From: Oreocharis arfaki
Lineage: Eukaryota > Chordata > Aves > Passeriformes > Paramythiidae
Reading direction: 5' to 3'
Assembly: GCA_013398015.1 (NCBI GenBank)
Contig: VZRR01008077.1
Location: 898,826-962,825 of the forward strand
DNA: 64,000 nucleotides
Positions 34,264-46,280 of this stretch are shown here, one piece after another. Positions within the stretch are counted from its first letter, which is position 1. Every line of letters starts with the position of its first letter. The position numbers and the translations under genes were made by a program. The notes beneath the pieces are model-generated. The model was given only the letters and a program-made list of their open reading frames with translations. It ran no database searches and had not been told where the DNA came from.

Positions 34264-36406
34264 AGGTGCTCAGGGCAAAATGAGCATATTGCATGTAGGA
34301 AAATCAAGCCAAGCAATTTGCTTGCAATGGAATCAAATCCATAAATTACTAGATTCAGCTCCAGCTTGTGTTCAACTAAACCTCATGGGAACCTTCAGGG
34401 TCAGTCTGGGCGTAAGAGAGAACAGGCACACAACTACAGAAAACAAAGAACAAAAGATTCAATCCACTTATCAGTTCAGGTTCCCTTTGAATCTGAGCAG
34501 CGGTGCTTGGGGCTGTGTAAAGACGAGTTTGGGCACGTTTACAAGCCCGTTGCAACTGGCTTGCAAAGCTTTGTTCTGACATTTTAATAGGGGAGTTACC
34601 TTATTCTGTTCAACAGCTTTTTCTTCTCATGCTCCCCCTGCTCAACCTTACATAAAAGTTATTTTTCAGCTCTGAATGTCATTTCCTTAGAGACCTGGGT
34701 CACAAATTTGTTTCTGTTGTTTGGACAGTCTAAATTTAGACTCCTGACAGGAAATGGCACAGAAATTCTAATTTCTCTCTGGCTGGGCTGGGAGCACATT
34801 TAGAACCAGCTCCAACCACAACTGCTCCAGCGTGACCTGCCTGCCAGCAGTCCACGTAAAGCTGGATCTGCTACGGGCACTTTGCAGTAAACCTGGGCAG
34901 GTAACAATGGCAAACGGCCTGGGTTTGCACACAACTTACACAGCTTCCGATGTAGCCTCCGGGCTCCAGTACTGACCCACCCTCCCTGTACCTCTGCCTG
35001 TCACTACCTGCTTGCCACGTCCCCTGAAATTGCTCCTGCTCTCTTTCCTACTGGGAAAAGCCCTCTTGGCTTTACTAAGGAAAGCCAGGGGCTTACAGCA
35101 CTTGTTAGCGTCAGCAATTAGTCCTGCCCTGTTGCTCTGCCAGCCCTGGCAATCTCCCAGGTACTCATCACCAAGGATGCTGAAGCAAGCACTGATGATC
35201 CAAGACTTTTTTCTACTGGCATTACCCACCAGCCTCTTCTCTCCCATTCCTACCTACCACTTACTTTCTGCTCAGAGATCCTACTTAACTACCTGTAGTA
35301 ATAAAAACCAAGGGAGGCAGCACTTTGAACATAGTTCCCTGTCACCACCTGAGCTTTCTTAGAAACCAGGTGTGGAGATGTGAGTTACAGCTTTCTCTGC
35401 CCTTGTGCATGAAGTATCCCTCGCTGGTGGAGGGACAGAGAAGAGCAGACACCAAGGAGGTGGTGGAACAGTTTTTACTGGAAAAAACAGTTTTTCACCT
35501 GGAAAAGGGAGAAGAGGACATGTCTATGGAGAGTTTGCTTATCAACTGGATAAGGCTGGATAGCAAGCTTCATGCTGTAAGCTGTCCCCAGCAGTGATCC
35601 AGGACTGACTCTTCTCTCTGATGTGATAGAGAGGATTGATAAAAAGTGGAGTGATAGAAAAAGCATCCCTGACAGGTCTTACCTCACAGAACAACCACCC
35701 TCTTGTAAACAGGATTAAGGGAAGCCCTAGTATAAAACTTTGCAGGAAATCCTAGTGTAAGAACATGGTAGAAAAGGCCCATTAGCACTGGAGGCCAGGC
35801 TTCTGGGACCAGCATAAAGCAATTATGCACTGAGGCCCTGGCTTGGACCCCACACTCAGGAGAGTGAGGATCTCCCGGGTCCTCTCCTCCAGCAAAGCCA
35901 CCTTGCTGCGCTGGGCAGCCCACTGGCACAGCACTAACATGCTTCCTGAGGGATTTCAGGCATTTCCATTTCTGCACTGTTTTTTTCTTTAGCACATGCC
36001 TCAAGATTCTCCCCTGGCCTGAAAGCCTGCAGCAGCTCTCCTCCTTTGCACTCCCAGCTCAGCAAATTACAGTCTGCTAGTGCAGCTCCTCAGAGCAGCA
36101 GTCTTTAAAAAGATTCAGGAGAATGTATAAAGTAGCTATTGCCTGCATATGTGGAGCAGAAGGGATGCAACACAGATCACAAGGCAGCTGCAGACAGCAC
36201 TGCCCTGGTCTACTACATGTGCATCTTTTTCATCCCCTCCTTCTCCTCTTCCCTGCTGGTCTTAGACTCATTAAAACCACATGTGGAGAATCACACTCTC
36301 ATTTGGAGGGTGATTGTTCACTTGTGCTACCAGACTGCTGAGATTGGCTTCATTACAGGATAATTTTGGAGAACTGCTTCTTTTCTGAAAGCAAAACTTA
36401 TAGCAG

Positions 36407-36470
36407 TCATAGAATCAGAATAGTTTGGGCTGGAAGCGACCTCCAAGGATCATATAGTTCAACCCCTGCT
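36407..36470 (-). mobile_element. CR1 LINE extreme 3' end
   Basis: Plus strand shows the inverted CR1 terminus: tcatagaatcagaatagttt, gggctggaagcgacctccaa, then catatagttcaacccctgc. A short 5'-truncated copy, about 0.9 kb from the ITPRIP stop codon. Confidence 0.85.
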
Positions 36471-36833
36471 TTTCCTTTCTCTCTAGGCTGTTCTCATGCC
36501 TTAGTGCCCAAAAGTAAGGAAAACAAACAACCCAAAATGTCAGAGCCCAACAGTGGTGTTTCTTTTATCTAAGGTAAAAAAGGTTCCTGTTCATTGATCC
36601 ATACAAAATGGGGGAATATAAACCTCTAGCCATGCTACCATGGAAGACTCGAATGAAATGGTCTGAAGACACAGACCCTGCTCTTCTACATCGTCACACA
36701 AGAGGAAAAAATGTGCAGGGGTGTTTTTGAAGGACAGGACAAGCCATTTAAATTACTGCTGCAAGTCCAATCAAAAAGGCTTTTTCTTCTTCTCTTTCTT
36801 TTTTTAAACTACAGTTCCCTTTTGAAGCTGTGT

Positions 36834-36839
36834 TTTATT
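36834..36839 (-). terminator. ITPRIP: candidate proximal poly(A) signal of ITPRIP
   Basis: TTTATT on plus is AATAAA on minus, about 535 nt after the stop codon. The downstream minus-strand sequence is A-rich rather than GU-rich, so it is a weaker candidate. Confidence 0.3.
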
Positions 36840-37372
36840 TAAGGATTTCCATTCAGTCCAGATCTTGTGCATGACCCTCCTCCTCTCCACACCAGCATGG
36901 AGTCTTATGCTGCACTTCCCACTCGAGAAAGAGTTCCTGCTGTCTGCAAGCAGACGGGCTCCTTTGATCCCAAGATCCTGTCTCTGATTTCCCTCACCCT
37001 GTTCTTATCTCCCCCTTCTGAAGGAAATGAAGTATATGGCCACCATCTCACCCCCCACCCCCATTTGCATTGCAGGCATCTGAATAAATTACGTGTATTT
37101 GTTGCTCACCACTGCTGTAGCATGACTGAGGCACAATAGAAAAATATATTCTTAGCGGCATAAAACCAAGCACAGCAGTGGAACAGAAACCTACTTCAAC
37201 ACCACATCTTCCAGTTTCTCCCTATTCTCCTCCCATTACCTCTTCCTTTCTGCAGGAACCATGGCCCAGGACTGGTTCAGCTCCAGACAAGAAGCTGTAT
37301 TGGCAAAGTCAGTTGTCTCCAGGAGGCTTCAGGAAGTCGCCCTCCGGACTTGTGCTTAGAGTTTGGCTTTGG

Positions 37373-39022
37373 TTAAAGGGGTTCCTTACGGATCCCATTG
37401 GTGTGTGCAAGGGGAATGTGCACTGTGTACTCATTTATCAGTGCAGACATGTTCCTGAGCATCTCGTGGAACGTGTCCACCATCTTCCTGTAAATGTCCC
37501 TGCGTAGCACAAAGGGACGGAAAAGGTTGAGGGGCTCAGCCCTCTGAAATATGATGGGGAAACCCAGCTCTGCTGGTACCTTCCCATTGCCAATAAAGAA
37601 GTGATAAAGCTTCTTTTCATGCAAACATTTCTCTAGGAATTTCAGCATGTCCTGTAGACGGGCCTCCAGCTTTTCTGGGGCCCAGTCCTGACTGGGACGT
37701 GCCTGCAGGAGATGCAGCAGCACTGTCTTCAGGTGGTAGTTGGTGAGCCCGCTGGGACCTGTGAGGCTGCATTGCTTCCCATGGAGGAAGGAGAGGATCT
37801 GAAGGCAGCTGACATGGCAGGCATTGGCAGGCAGGGTTTTGGACACCAGCTGGATGAACCTCCTCTCATACACTGCGAAGGTGAGAAACCAGCGGGTGCT
37901 GGAGGGGATGTCTGCTGCCAGGCTGCTCCGAGGGAAGTGGGAGATGAAGTAAACGTCAGAGTTCTCATACTGCACCACAGGGGTGAGGTTGAAGGCAACT
38001 GATTTCCCTGATTTAAATTTTATCTTCAGGGCTCCTGGTGAGTCCAGGAGGCTGAAGGAAAGGTCAAATTCGTACTTGTGGGAGATTCTGTTCCAGGCCT
38101 TGGTGACGGCAATCTGGAACCACTTCATGACTTGGTTGGCATCCAGATACTGAGTATTTTTGAAGCATAGGAGGTCTTCCATCTCATTGCTGGGCCTGGT
38201 ATTACTGACCTGGCTATGGAGGAGGCACAGCATATCTTCCCCTAGTTTAGTCTTGTCACAGATGCAACCTGTTGCATCTGCATCTGCCCTGCACACCTTG
38301 ATAGTGCCATAACCTTGTTCATCTGGGGGAAAAGAGTCACCCGAGCACCAGGTCTGGCAGCGAAAGCAGTAAGGCTCTGGGGGGGCAAAAGGCACTATCA
38401 GATCACAGACGAAGGGTTTACGCACTCTCCAATTCTCATATATGCTCCCCACACCCATGCAATCTTCCACTTCCATGTCGGCGTCCCGGTTACAAACACT
38501 CCTCAAGGCCTCCAGCAGGTCATCTGCAAAGCCCTCCACCATCTCCCGCATCCTGGCCATGTCGGCGGTGGTACCCAGGATTCGCTTCTCATAGAAGCTG
38601 GCCAGGACAGCCTTGTCAGGGAAAGCCACTCCTTTAAATGCTTTCCCCAAGACTGCCATGTCATCCTCTTCTCCTCCTATGTCCTGCCAATTCGCCTCCT
38701 GGAAATCCTGCCTCCAGAGCTCGATCAGCAGGAAGATGACCAGAGAAAGGGCAGTCCACATATCCCATCGGACCTTTTCCTCTTTGCTTTCCTCCGCTAC
38801 CGCTGCAGCCTTTTCCAGAGCCTTCTGTGTGGCTTCCTGGTCCGCGATTTCCTGCTCCAAGCGCAGCTGCTCCAGCCGAAGGCTCTCCTCCCGCTCCTTC
38901 ATCTTCCGGATGATTTCTTCCGTGTTCTCAGCGATGGTGCCATTCTCCTTAGGGAAGAAGAGCGGGTGGTTGACAATAGCTGTAATCACCAGTAGGCACA
39001 CCCGGAAGAGTCCCACGGGCAT
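37373..39022 (-). CDS. ITPRIP: ITPRIP, IP3-receptor-interacting protein, complete coding exon
   Basis: 549 codons in a single exon, close to the 547 residues of human ITPRIP (DANGER), a membrane-associated protein of the Mab-21 superfamily that binds the IP3 receptor and tunes its calcium sensitivity (family knowledge). Visible: N-terminal MPVGLFRVCLLVITAIVNHP, hydrophobic and signal-like; charged coiled coil at about residues 28-75; a membrane segment near 85-105 (TALSLVIFLLIELW); then the Mab-21-like region with LLEALRSVCNRDADMEVEDC and YENWRV. The frame stays open 38 codons upstream to an ATG at 39136, but an acceptor (ctctctcttccag) at 39036-39037 and family homology place the start at 39022. 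Stop TAA at 37373-37375. Confidence 0.96.
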   Translation of the reverse strand: MPVGLFRVCLLVITAIVNHPLFFPKENGTIAENTEEIIRKMKEREESLRLEQLRLEQEIADQEATQKALEKAAAVAEESKEEKVRWDMWTALSLVIFLLIELWRQDFQEANWQDIGGEEDDMAVLGKAFKGVAFPDKAVLASFYEKRILGTTADMARMREMVEGFADDLLEALRSVCNRDADMEVEDCMGVGSIYENWRVRKPFVCDLIVPFAPPEPYCFRCQTWCSGDSFPPDEQGYGTIKVCRADADATGCICDKTKLGEDMLCLLHSQVSNTRPSNEMEDLLCFKNTQYLDANQVMKWFQIAVTKAWNRISHKYEFDLSFSLLDSPGALKIKFKSGKSVAFNLTPVVQYENSDVYFISHFPRSSLAADIPSSTRWFLTFAVYERRFIQLVSKTLPANACHVSCLQILSFLHGKQCSLTGPSGLTNYHLKTVLLHLLQARPSQDWAPEKLEARLQDMLKFLEKCLHEKKLYHFFIGNGKVPAELGFPIIFQRAEPLNLFRPFVLRRDIYRKMVDTFHEMLRNMSALINEYTVHIPLAHTNGIRKEPL

Positions 39023-39035
39023 GGCAGTTCCTTCC
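39023..39035 (-). other. ITPRIP: ITPRIP exon 2, 5' UTR part, and its splice acceptor
   Basis: Minus strand reads tttctctctcttccag followed by GGAAGGAACTGCC then ATG. A good polypyrimidine tract makes 39035 the likely first exonic base, leaving 13 nt of leader before the start codon in this exon. Confidence 0.8.
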
Positions 39036-42000
39036 CTGGAAGAGAGAGAAAGGTGGAATGACCTGAATGATTCAAAATATCTTCCCTCAAGTGAAAAAAT
39101 GAAAGAAACTCCCCACTTCAATAAAAACTGTGACATCCTTTCTAGCCCTGGAAAAAATGCTTCAATCTAGAAACCCCTAAGTGCACGCCCATTTCTGCAA
39201 GTCATCAACCAACTTCCCAAAGAGGCTTTATCAGCTGATGGTGAAATGGAAGTGGCTCTCATCAAATGAACTTCGAAAAACAGAACTGTGAGGACACTTC
39301 CTGCTGTCAACCCCTCACGATGCTGTTGGGCAGTATGGAAGGGCACGTCCTTCCTTTGCTACTCCTTTAAAATTCCTGGGACAGAAAGGGAAAGAAAGAA
39401 GGAGGCAGAACCTCTCCAGGTGTATAAAACCAGCACTGGAGATGAACACTGCTTTTCCTCAACATAAACCTAATATTTCAGATGTGGCAATGGCATAGGC
39501 AGGTCTGCTCTGGCCACGTTCCATGTTAAGCATGTCTGGAAACCCACACAGCTTGCTTGGATCAGGGCAACCTTCACTGTCCTGCTGGTGAGGTGCACCT
39601 GGGTGGGAACAAGCCTGCACAGCTTTGTGCTTCTAAGCAGGCACTATAGGCAAAGCTCTTCCTGCCCTTCAGCACCATCAGGATCAGGCTGTGACAAACC
39701 CTCCTGGCCCCCAGGATGCCTCATGATCGCAGTCCCCAGAAAAAGGGCAGAGACAGAGACTCTGCTAAAATGGAAGGGGTTTCCTTTAGCCCAGTGGTTC
39801 CGAAAGCATCAGGCTGCTTATTTTTGGTGCTCACTATGCTACTGAGCTGTGGAAGACATTAGTAAACACCATGGCTCTGATCTAAGCCATCTCCCTCAAG
39901 CAGCCCCCTAACAGCTGTGCTTGCAGCCAGCTCACTCCTGCTTGCAGTGACCTCAACAAGGCTGTGAGCCACATCCCAGCCATGTGCCAGCAGCAGTCCC
40001 ATGTGTCACCCCTTGCACAGGCCCTTGGCATGACTGAGACCACTATGGTGTTTTGGAGTGGCTTTGTGTGGTTGCTGGTTCTGCTGCTCCAACCCCACAT
40101 TTAATAAAGCTTTCTGTGCCATGGGGCTCACAATGAAAGGATTTAATTCCCAACTTTCTGGGACATGGTGCCATTGCCAGGGTCTTTGCCTGGTGTGACA
40201 AAGCCTTCCAGAGGACTGGGCCAGATGGTGCTCAGGCTAAAGCCCGGGCTGTTTTCTCCCAGCTGGCATTTGTTTCACTATCAAGAGCTCAAGTGGCTGC
40301 TCAGAGCAGTACAATCTGAAGTTGTCACCCATCGCTGTGGCATTGGAAGCTCACCAGTCCCTCTTTCTAGCAACATCACCTCTCAGTCCTAGCACAGGGA
40401 GATCAGAAGGACAAGATGGACAAGCAGGGATATTTCTTCTTCCAGCTGGGAAATTTTAGCACAGCTGCTTTAATGCCTCAAAAGTGCTTGAGAGAGAAGG
40501 GTTTCTGCTACAGAAATAAAGTCTATCAATAAAATACTTCATCAATCAGACCAGAAATATCAGTCTCATTCCTAAGTAATTCTGCTGTGGGAATGAAGCT
40601 GTTTCACAGAGAGCCAAGAGATGGTGAGGCAGTCAGTGTGCTCCAGGAGCTTAGGGTTGTAATTCTGACCCCCTGGAATAGCTCCTTCCTGGCTTGAACC
40701 CAGCATGGTTTGGTGCCACAGCAATCCTGCTGTCCCAGCATCTGCGCAAGAAGGAAAATATCTCTGGCAATCTCATTTATGCCTCCACAGGGTACACAAT
40801 AAAGACAGATCCACCCCAGCGGACCTTGTTATCGTAACTGCACAACAAACTGCTGGTTTTGATTGCAGGAACCTGGATTTCCTCAAAGTGAGCATTCACT
40901 GTACATGGGAACTGTATCCTTCAGCACACAATTATCTTTGCTTATGGGAGGGCTGGGACTGGAGTAACAAGGGAAGGGAACAGGATTGAGATGCATTGTC
41001 CAAGCAGCAAGAAAATTCACACGGTGCTCAGGATAATGCTCCATGCCCCTCCCTCTGTAACATTTACCAACCACCCTTTTTTTAGATCCCATGCACATGC
41101 ATAGGTAAATGTTCTCATGCAGACATTGCTCTGGAAATAGTTTGTGGCCCTATCTTGTCCTTTTTTACATTTACATTAACTCTTTAATTCATCAGGCAAT
41201 GAATTAAAGCTGAATTAATGCCCAAATCTGGGTGTTTCAGTTATTCTGTGAGCTCCATGCCTGGGCACATTTTAAAAATAAACTGGGGTCACCCTGCATT
41301 GCAAAGGACTTTATCAGTTAGCTGGGGCAGGGCAGGAAGTTCTGGTGAGTTCTTTTCCTTAGTGCTACGCTCTTGCAGACCACGTGCGCCTTCCAAGCTT
41401 AAAAATAACATGGCCGGGGGCCAGGTGCCTCCTTCTTGCAGTCTTGACCAGGATGACATCACTGCTCTGCTCTGCTCGACCACTGTCCCTGCAGATGAAA
41501 TGTTTTACTGTTACCACATTACTTCTAAGATGCATAAGGCTGAAAGAAGTCAGCTAGTCAGCTTCCTTAGGATCTTCTTTCTCGTGCCCCGCTGCCCATG
41601 GGCACACTGCTGCCAAAGTTACCTGTCCCAAAGCTCTGCCGGCAGCAAGGGTTAGGCCAGACATCCCCGAGTCCATCACTGGCTGGCTCACCTGAATTCA
41701 CTCCAGGTCACACTGGCATTCTAGGATACCCCAGCTCATTTCAGAAGGATCAGGTTAGGGAACATGCATGCAACGTCTTCCCTCAGCAAACCCTACAGGC
41801 AACCTCTGGAAACTGAAGTGACAAGATGGTCAGACCATGTGGATTCGCAAGAGGAATATCTGTTTTCAGCCCAGAGCAAGTTCTGCTGGTGAAAACTGCC
41901 CTTTTGCCACTGTAGCTACTGACTCCAGAAAATGAAGCCCAACATCAGCCTCAGTGAAGGCTTAAGGTTAATGGTGCTCAGTGACCAAAGTCAGCAGAGC

Positions 42001-42336
42001 CTGGCCTTGGCGGCAGCAAGGGTGATACAGGCAGAGCGTTCCCACATCTCTCAGACACAGCTTTCCTGGCTAATATGAAAGACAGGTGAAACCAGTAGCA
42101 CTGCCTGCTACAGTGCTCCAGCATTCCTCATAACAAAGGCTGCTCTTTTCCCTTGCTTTTAACTCCAGCCCAAGCTATTTAAGCCTGATAAAAATATTTA
42201 TGCCTGCTCAGGCTGAGACAGCTTTTGTGTGGGGAAGAGGGAGAGCATCCAAACCTTTCCAAGCTGGAGACTAAAAAAGAGAAATGGCAATTTTTCAATC
42301 TACACATCAAATTTAGCAACATTTCAAATATGGGGG

Positions 42337-42348
42337 AAAAAAAAAAAA
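42337..42348. repeat. A12 homopolymer
   Basis: Twelve A after tggggg and before ggtattc. Simple sequence in the ITPRIP intron. Confidence 0.9.
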
Positions 42349-45300
42349 GGTATTCATAAGTTTTTAAACAGCAAGTTCTCAAAGCAATCTGCAACCTTTT
42401 CTGAATGTCTCACCCTGACAGTTTTTTCCCATTTAAAGTATAAACAACATCTGGACTCAGTAACAGGCTTACATCCTACCTACCTTCTGCAGAACCTCTT
42501 GTGGCAGTCCTGGGGCTCCAAAGACCCCTCAGAGGGTGCCGTGGTCCTTGCTGCATCACAGGCAGGCCACTCCTGCCAGCAGCCAGAGCAGCCCAAGCAG
42601 CCCTTGCCCGGCTCCCTAGGCCAGGTGAGAATGCAGAGACCCCTCCCTTTCTTCTGTGGGCACAAAGCAGGGAAAGGTGCAGGAAGACCAAAGAAAGCTG
42701 CCTGGGAAAGGGAGAAGGGCCAGGGTATGTGAAATCTCACTGTCTTGATGTAAAGCTGTCTCTGCTCACTGCCCAGCATGTGATGCTACTTGTTCAAACC
42801 TGCCTCTGGCACTAGAATTAGTTTCCTTCTGGGCTTTTCTGTGGCACTCACTGCTGCAGTGACTATGGACTTCACCGAGTTTAAGGTTAATGACCACTCT
42901 GCACAACCCTGGGAACTGAGGGGGCAGACACCATCCCACCCTCCAGCTGGGAGTGAGGGCTCAGAGAGATAAAAATAGCTGATCACACTGCTGCTTGATT
43001 ACAAACAATCAGCTGCATCCTGCAGCACTTGGCATGTTCAAAGGTTCCACCAAGAGCACCTTCAGCCCTCCACCCTCAGCTCCCAGGCAGGTTAGGCCTC
43101 ATCCTTTCAAGTCTGAAGCTGCCTCCCCAGCTGAAGGATCCTGACCAGCTCCAGAGCAGGTCCTGGATGATGCAGGAAGCCCCAAGAGAGGAAGGGGAAA
43201 GGTGATGCTGCTGTCATGCAGTTCAGGCTGGTGCCATGAAGCCACAAGCAGAGAGAGGCCAGCTCTCACCCTAGCTGGTCTGAAAGCCCTTTGCTGCACA
43301 ATTTAAGGATGTTTGGCTCGCCTGGAGCACAGTTCCAGGCAGCACAGCATAAGGAAAGGGAAGCAGCACAGGAAGAAGCCTTGACAGAGCCAGGCAGCAG
43401 CAGCTCCACCTTCAGCTTCTCCTCCTCCTCATCTGGGAGCACCACAGAGCTCATACAGCCTCGTGTGGACCAGCCTGAGGCAGCTGCTGCCCTGTGGCAA
43501 TGTGTGCTCTACCCCCTCCCAAGCCACCCCGTCACAGGGCACTTCCCGGTAGGAGCAGGAAAGTCCTTCATGGAGATGATTATGCTCAAAGTCATAACAA
43601 TGTCCTGTCCCTTCCAGCTAAATGTGCTTAATTTCTGATGTCCCCAAGCCTTCCTCACACTCTCTTCCATAGCAGCTTCAGACTCTTCTGTCTCCTGCTC
43701 AACCTGACAAAGGAAAGAAAGGGATGGCAGCTTGCAATTTGCCTCTGCAGGCTGCTCATATGCTCTGAGCCCAGATAACCCTCTACCTCCTCTGAAGACT
43801 TGGGAAAATATTCCTCTTTCATTAACAGTGCCTTCCTTTACTCCAGAGTTCCTCATATAGCTTTATTTTTTCAGCCATTTTTTTCCTCTAGATTTTGCAT
43901 CACAGTAAGCGAAACATGCTCTGGCTGGTGTTCAGCAATAAACCAGGTAGGAGTGAGCTGAAGCCTTGATTCTTAAATCGGAAAAACCCAAGTCAAGCCA
44001 CTGAGTGCAGTTCAGCATTACACTGGAACATGCCAAGACATCACTTACAACACACTCGATTGCTTCCTGCAATCTGGCTGACACAAAAGGCAATGAATAG
44101 GTGGCTGCTACATTGTGTTTTGCTTTGGTCGGCTGCAAGAAAAGAGGCATTTCGAGTAGATGATAGAAAATATAGCTGGTTGGGAGGCCTTTTTCATTGA
44201 AAGCTGCCAAATTTTTGAAACCAGAACTTTCATGGGAACAAATATGATTTCTGACTCTCTCATTGGGAAGGTCCTTGAGATTTGGAAAGGACTCTGCAAC
44301 TTGTTTTGACTGGAGAGATTAACACCTCAAACCATCCACTAACCTGTAACTGGGACTTTCTTACTGGGAAGATGTGAAGCTCAGTGTGAAGGCTTTCAGG
44401 CCCAGCTCAGCTGTACTTCTCATGGTTGAGCTTCTGGGAGCTCTGTGATTCCTTCTCTTGCTGTACAACAGTGAACAAATTACGGCCTTCGAGTGTATAG
44501 TCTGAGAAAAGCTTCTGCTGCATTTACAGAGATCTAGTCAAGAATAAAAGTTTGCTGAAAGCCCTTAGTAATGCACCTTATCCTTCTCCAATTTGCAAGT
44601 ATCACTGCTACCTCTGCAGGTATTCAGAGATATGATCCAGCTGCCACTGAAAGAAATCATGTTTTCTCTTAGTGGGGACTACAAGCTCTGATTTGTAAGA
44701 AACTCGCACAGTGACAGAGAAATGGGAATTGCAGAGATGCATGTCAGTATTATTGTCCCTGCCAAAAACCTGGACAGATGCACTTCCTTAGACAACCCCA
44801 TACCTACAGAGCACAGCGCAGCCAGGACAGGCTCTTGCTCTCCCATCTCCTGAGCACACAGTCAGCTGCAGCACACACAGCCCAGACAGAAAAATTAAGG
44901 GATAAAAAATCCAATACAGAGCCTGAGCAGCACCAACCTGTGCTGTTCTTTCAGCCCCTATGAATTCAGCTGTGTGCAGGATGTCAGTGGGATGAGTTGG
45001 CTGGGACAGAACACTGCCAACCACAGCAGCTCTAACTCATGTTCTGACTTGTTTTTTGAGCATTAAATTAATGCTGTAGACAAAGTACCAAATTCCAGCT
45101 GCCACCACAATCACGGTTGTTTCAGCACAGACAGGTGGGACTGGGCTCTGTCTTTGGCTCTCTACCAAAGCCTCACGTGGGAAAGGACCAAATGCACCAA
45201 TACATGAGGTGCAGGAGCCTGGATGTTGAGACTGGTAACACAACTACGTTTAAAACCAGAACAAGCCAACTGGCCTGCCCAGGACTATGGCAGTCAGGTA

Positions 45301-46233
45301 CGGCAGAGCAACTGCCTTCCAAACCATGCCTGGAAGCCACACCCCAGATTAGCTGCTTGGCCACAGCACAGCAGTTGGACAAGGCCACATGCCTGACAGC
45401 TATTGTTCTGCTGTTTGATTGAGAACATCAGCCTTTCGTAATATCCGTGGACATCCTGTCCCAGGCCCACTGCAGTGCCAACAGGGCCAGTCGCGCAGCC
45501 CAAGTCGGACATCCTGCCCAACAGGTCTGCTGTGGGCTTTCGGAAACAATATTTTTCTCCTGGGGGTCACCAGATCAGGTATTTCCAAGGAAGTGCTGAT
45601 GCTCATCCTGTGTACAAGACTAGATAGCCCTCCCTTCCCACGGGCAGGCGGATTCGGGGCGGATAAGCACGCGAAAGGCACTGACAGTGCTCTGGAAGCA
45701 GATACTGCTGTGCAGCTCCAGGACCAAAGGAGGGATTTGGTCAGCATCTCTCCAAGCAGAGGAGTGCTTGACTGGCCCTAGGAAAGACAAGGGCCAGTCT
45801 CTCTCCTGTCTTCCAGTTATTAACTGCCTTTGCCACCAGGAAGCTTTTTCTCAGGCCTTGTTAACTCTCCCCAGCTGCAGTTTGAACCCCCTGACATTCC
45901 AGTGACCACTGTGAGTAAAAGTAAGATGGATTTTTTTCTTTTCTTCTTGCAGTAGCACTCAGGATGTTCAGAGGTACTCCCCTCCCACCTCAGCTTTCAC
46001 TGTACACAGGTGCATTTATAAGCTGTTGCCATAAAATCCCGCAGCCCTCCTTATCCCAAAGCCTAAAGAGTACAAAGTCTTCTTTCTGTCTCAAAGGGAG
46101 CTATTTGCCTTCTAGGGCTCTTTTCCAAAACCCAAAGAGACGTGGCATATGTTAGATTTTCAGTTTCATCAGCAAGTGGGGATTTATTTGGCTCATTTCT
46201 AAGTCATTGTTTCTCAGTGCATACAGGTATCAT

Positions 46234-46280
46234 GCCACTAATCAAAACACGCCACTAATCAAAACACTAATCAAAACATG
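46234..46280. repeat. 17-bp tandem repeat, about 2.7 copies
   Basis: Unit GCCACTAATCAAAACAC repeated twice without mismatch, followed by a partial third copy TAATCAAAACATG. The perfect copies suggest a recent duplication and possible length polymorphism. Confidence 0.92.

Larger units (their letters stand above)
32859..37372 (-). other. probable ITPRIP 3' UTR or downstream flank
   Basis: 4.5 kb downstream of the ITPRIP stop codon. It includes a CR1 3' end (36407-36470), a nested palindrome (34234-34263) and two AATAAA candidates on the minus strand. No other coding exon was recognised. How much is transcribed cannot be read from the sequence. Confidence 0.5.

Noticed and set aside
38315..38995. 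226-codon ORF on the plus strand opposite ITPRIP
   Set aside because: It lies entirely within the ITPRIP coding exon on the other strand, shows no family resemblance, and is explained by the codon bias of a long coding exon.
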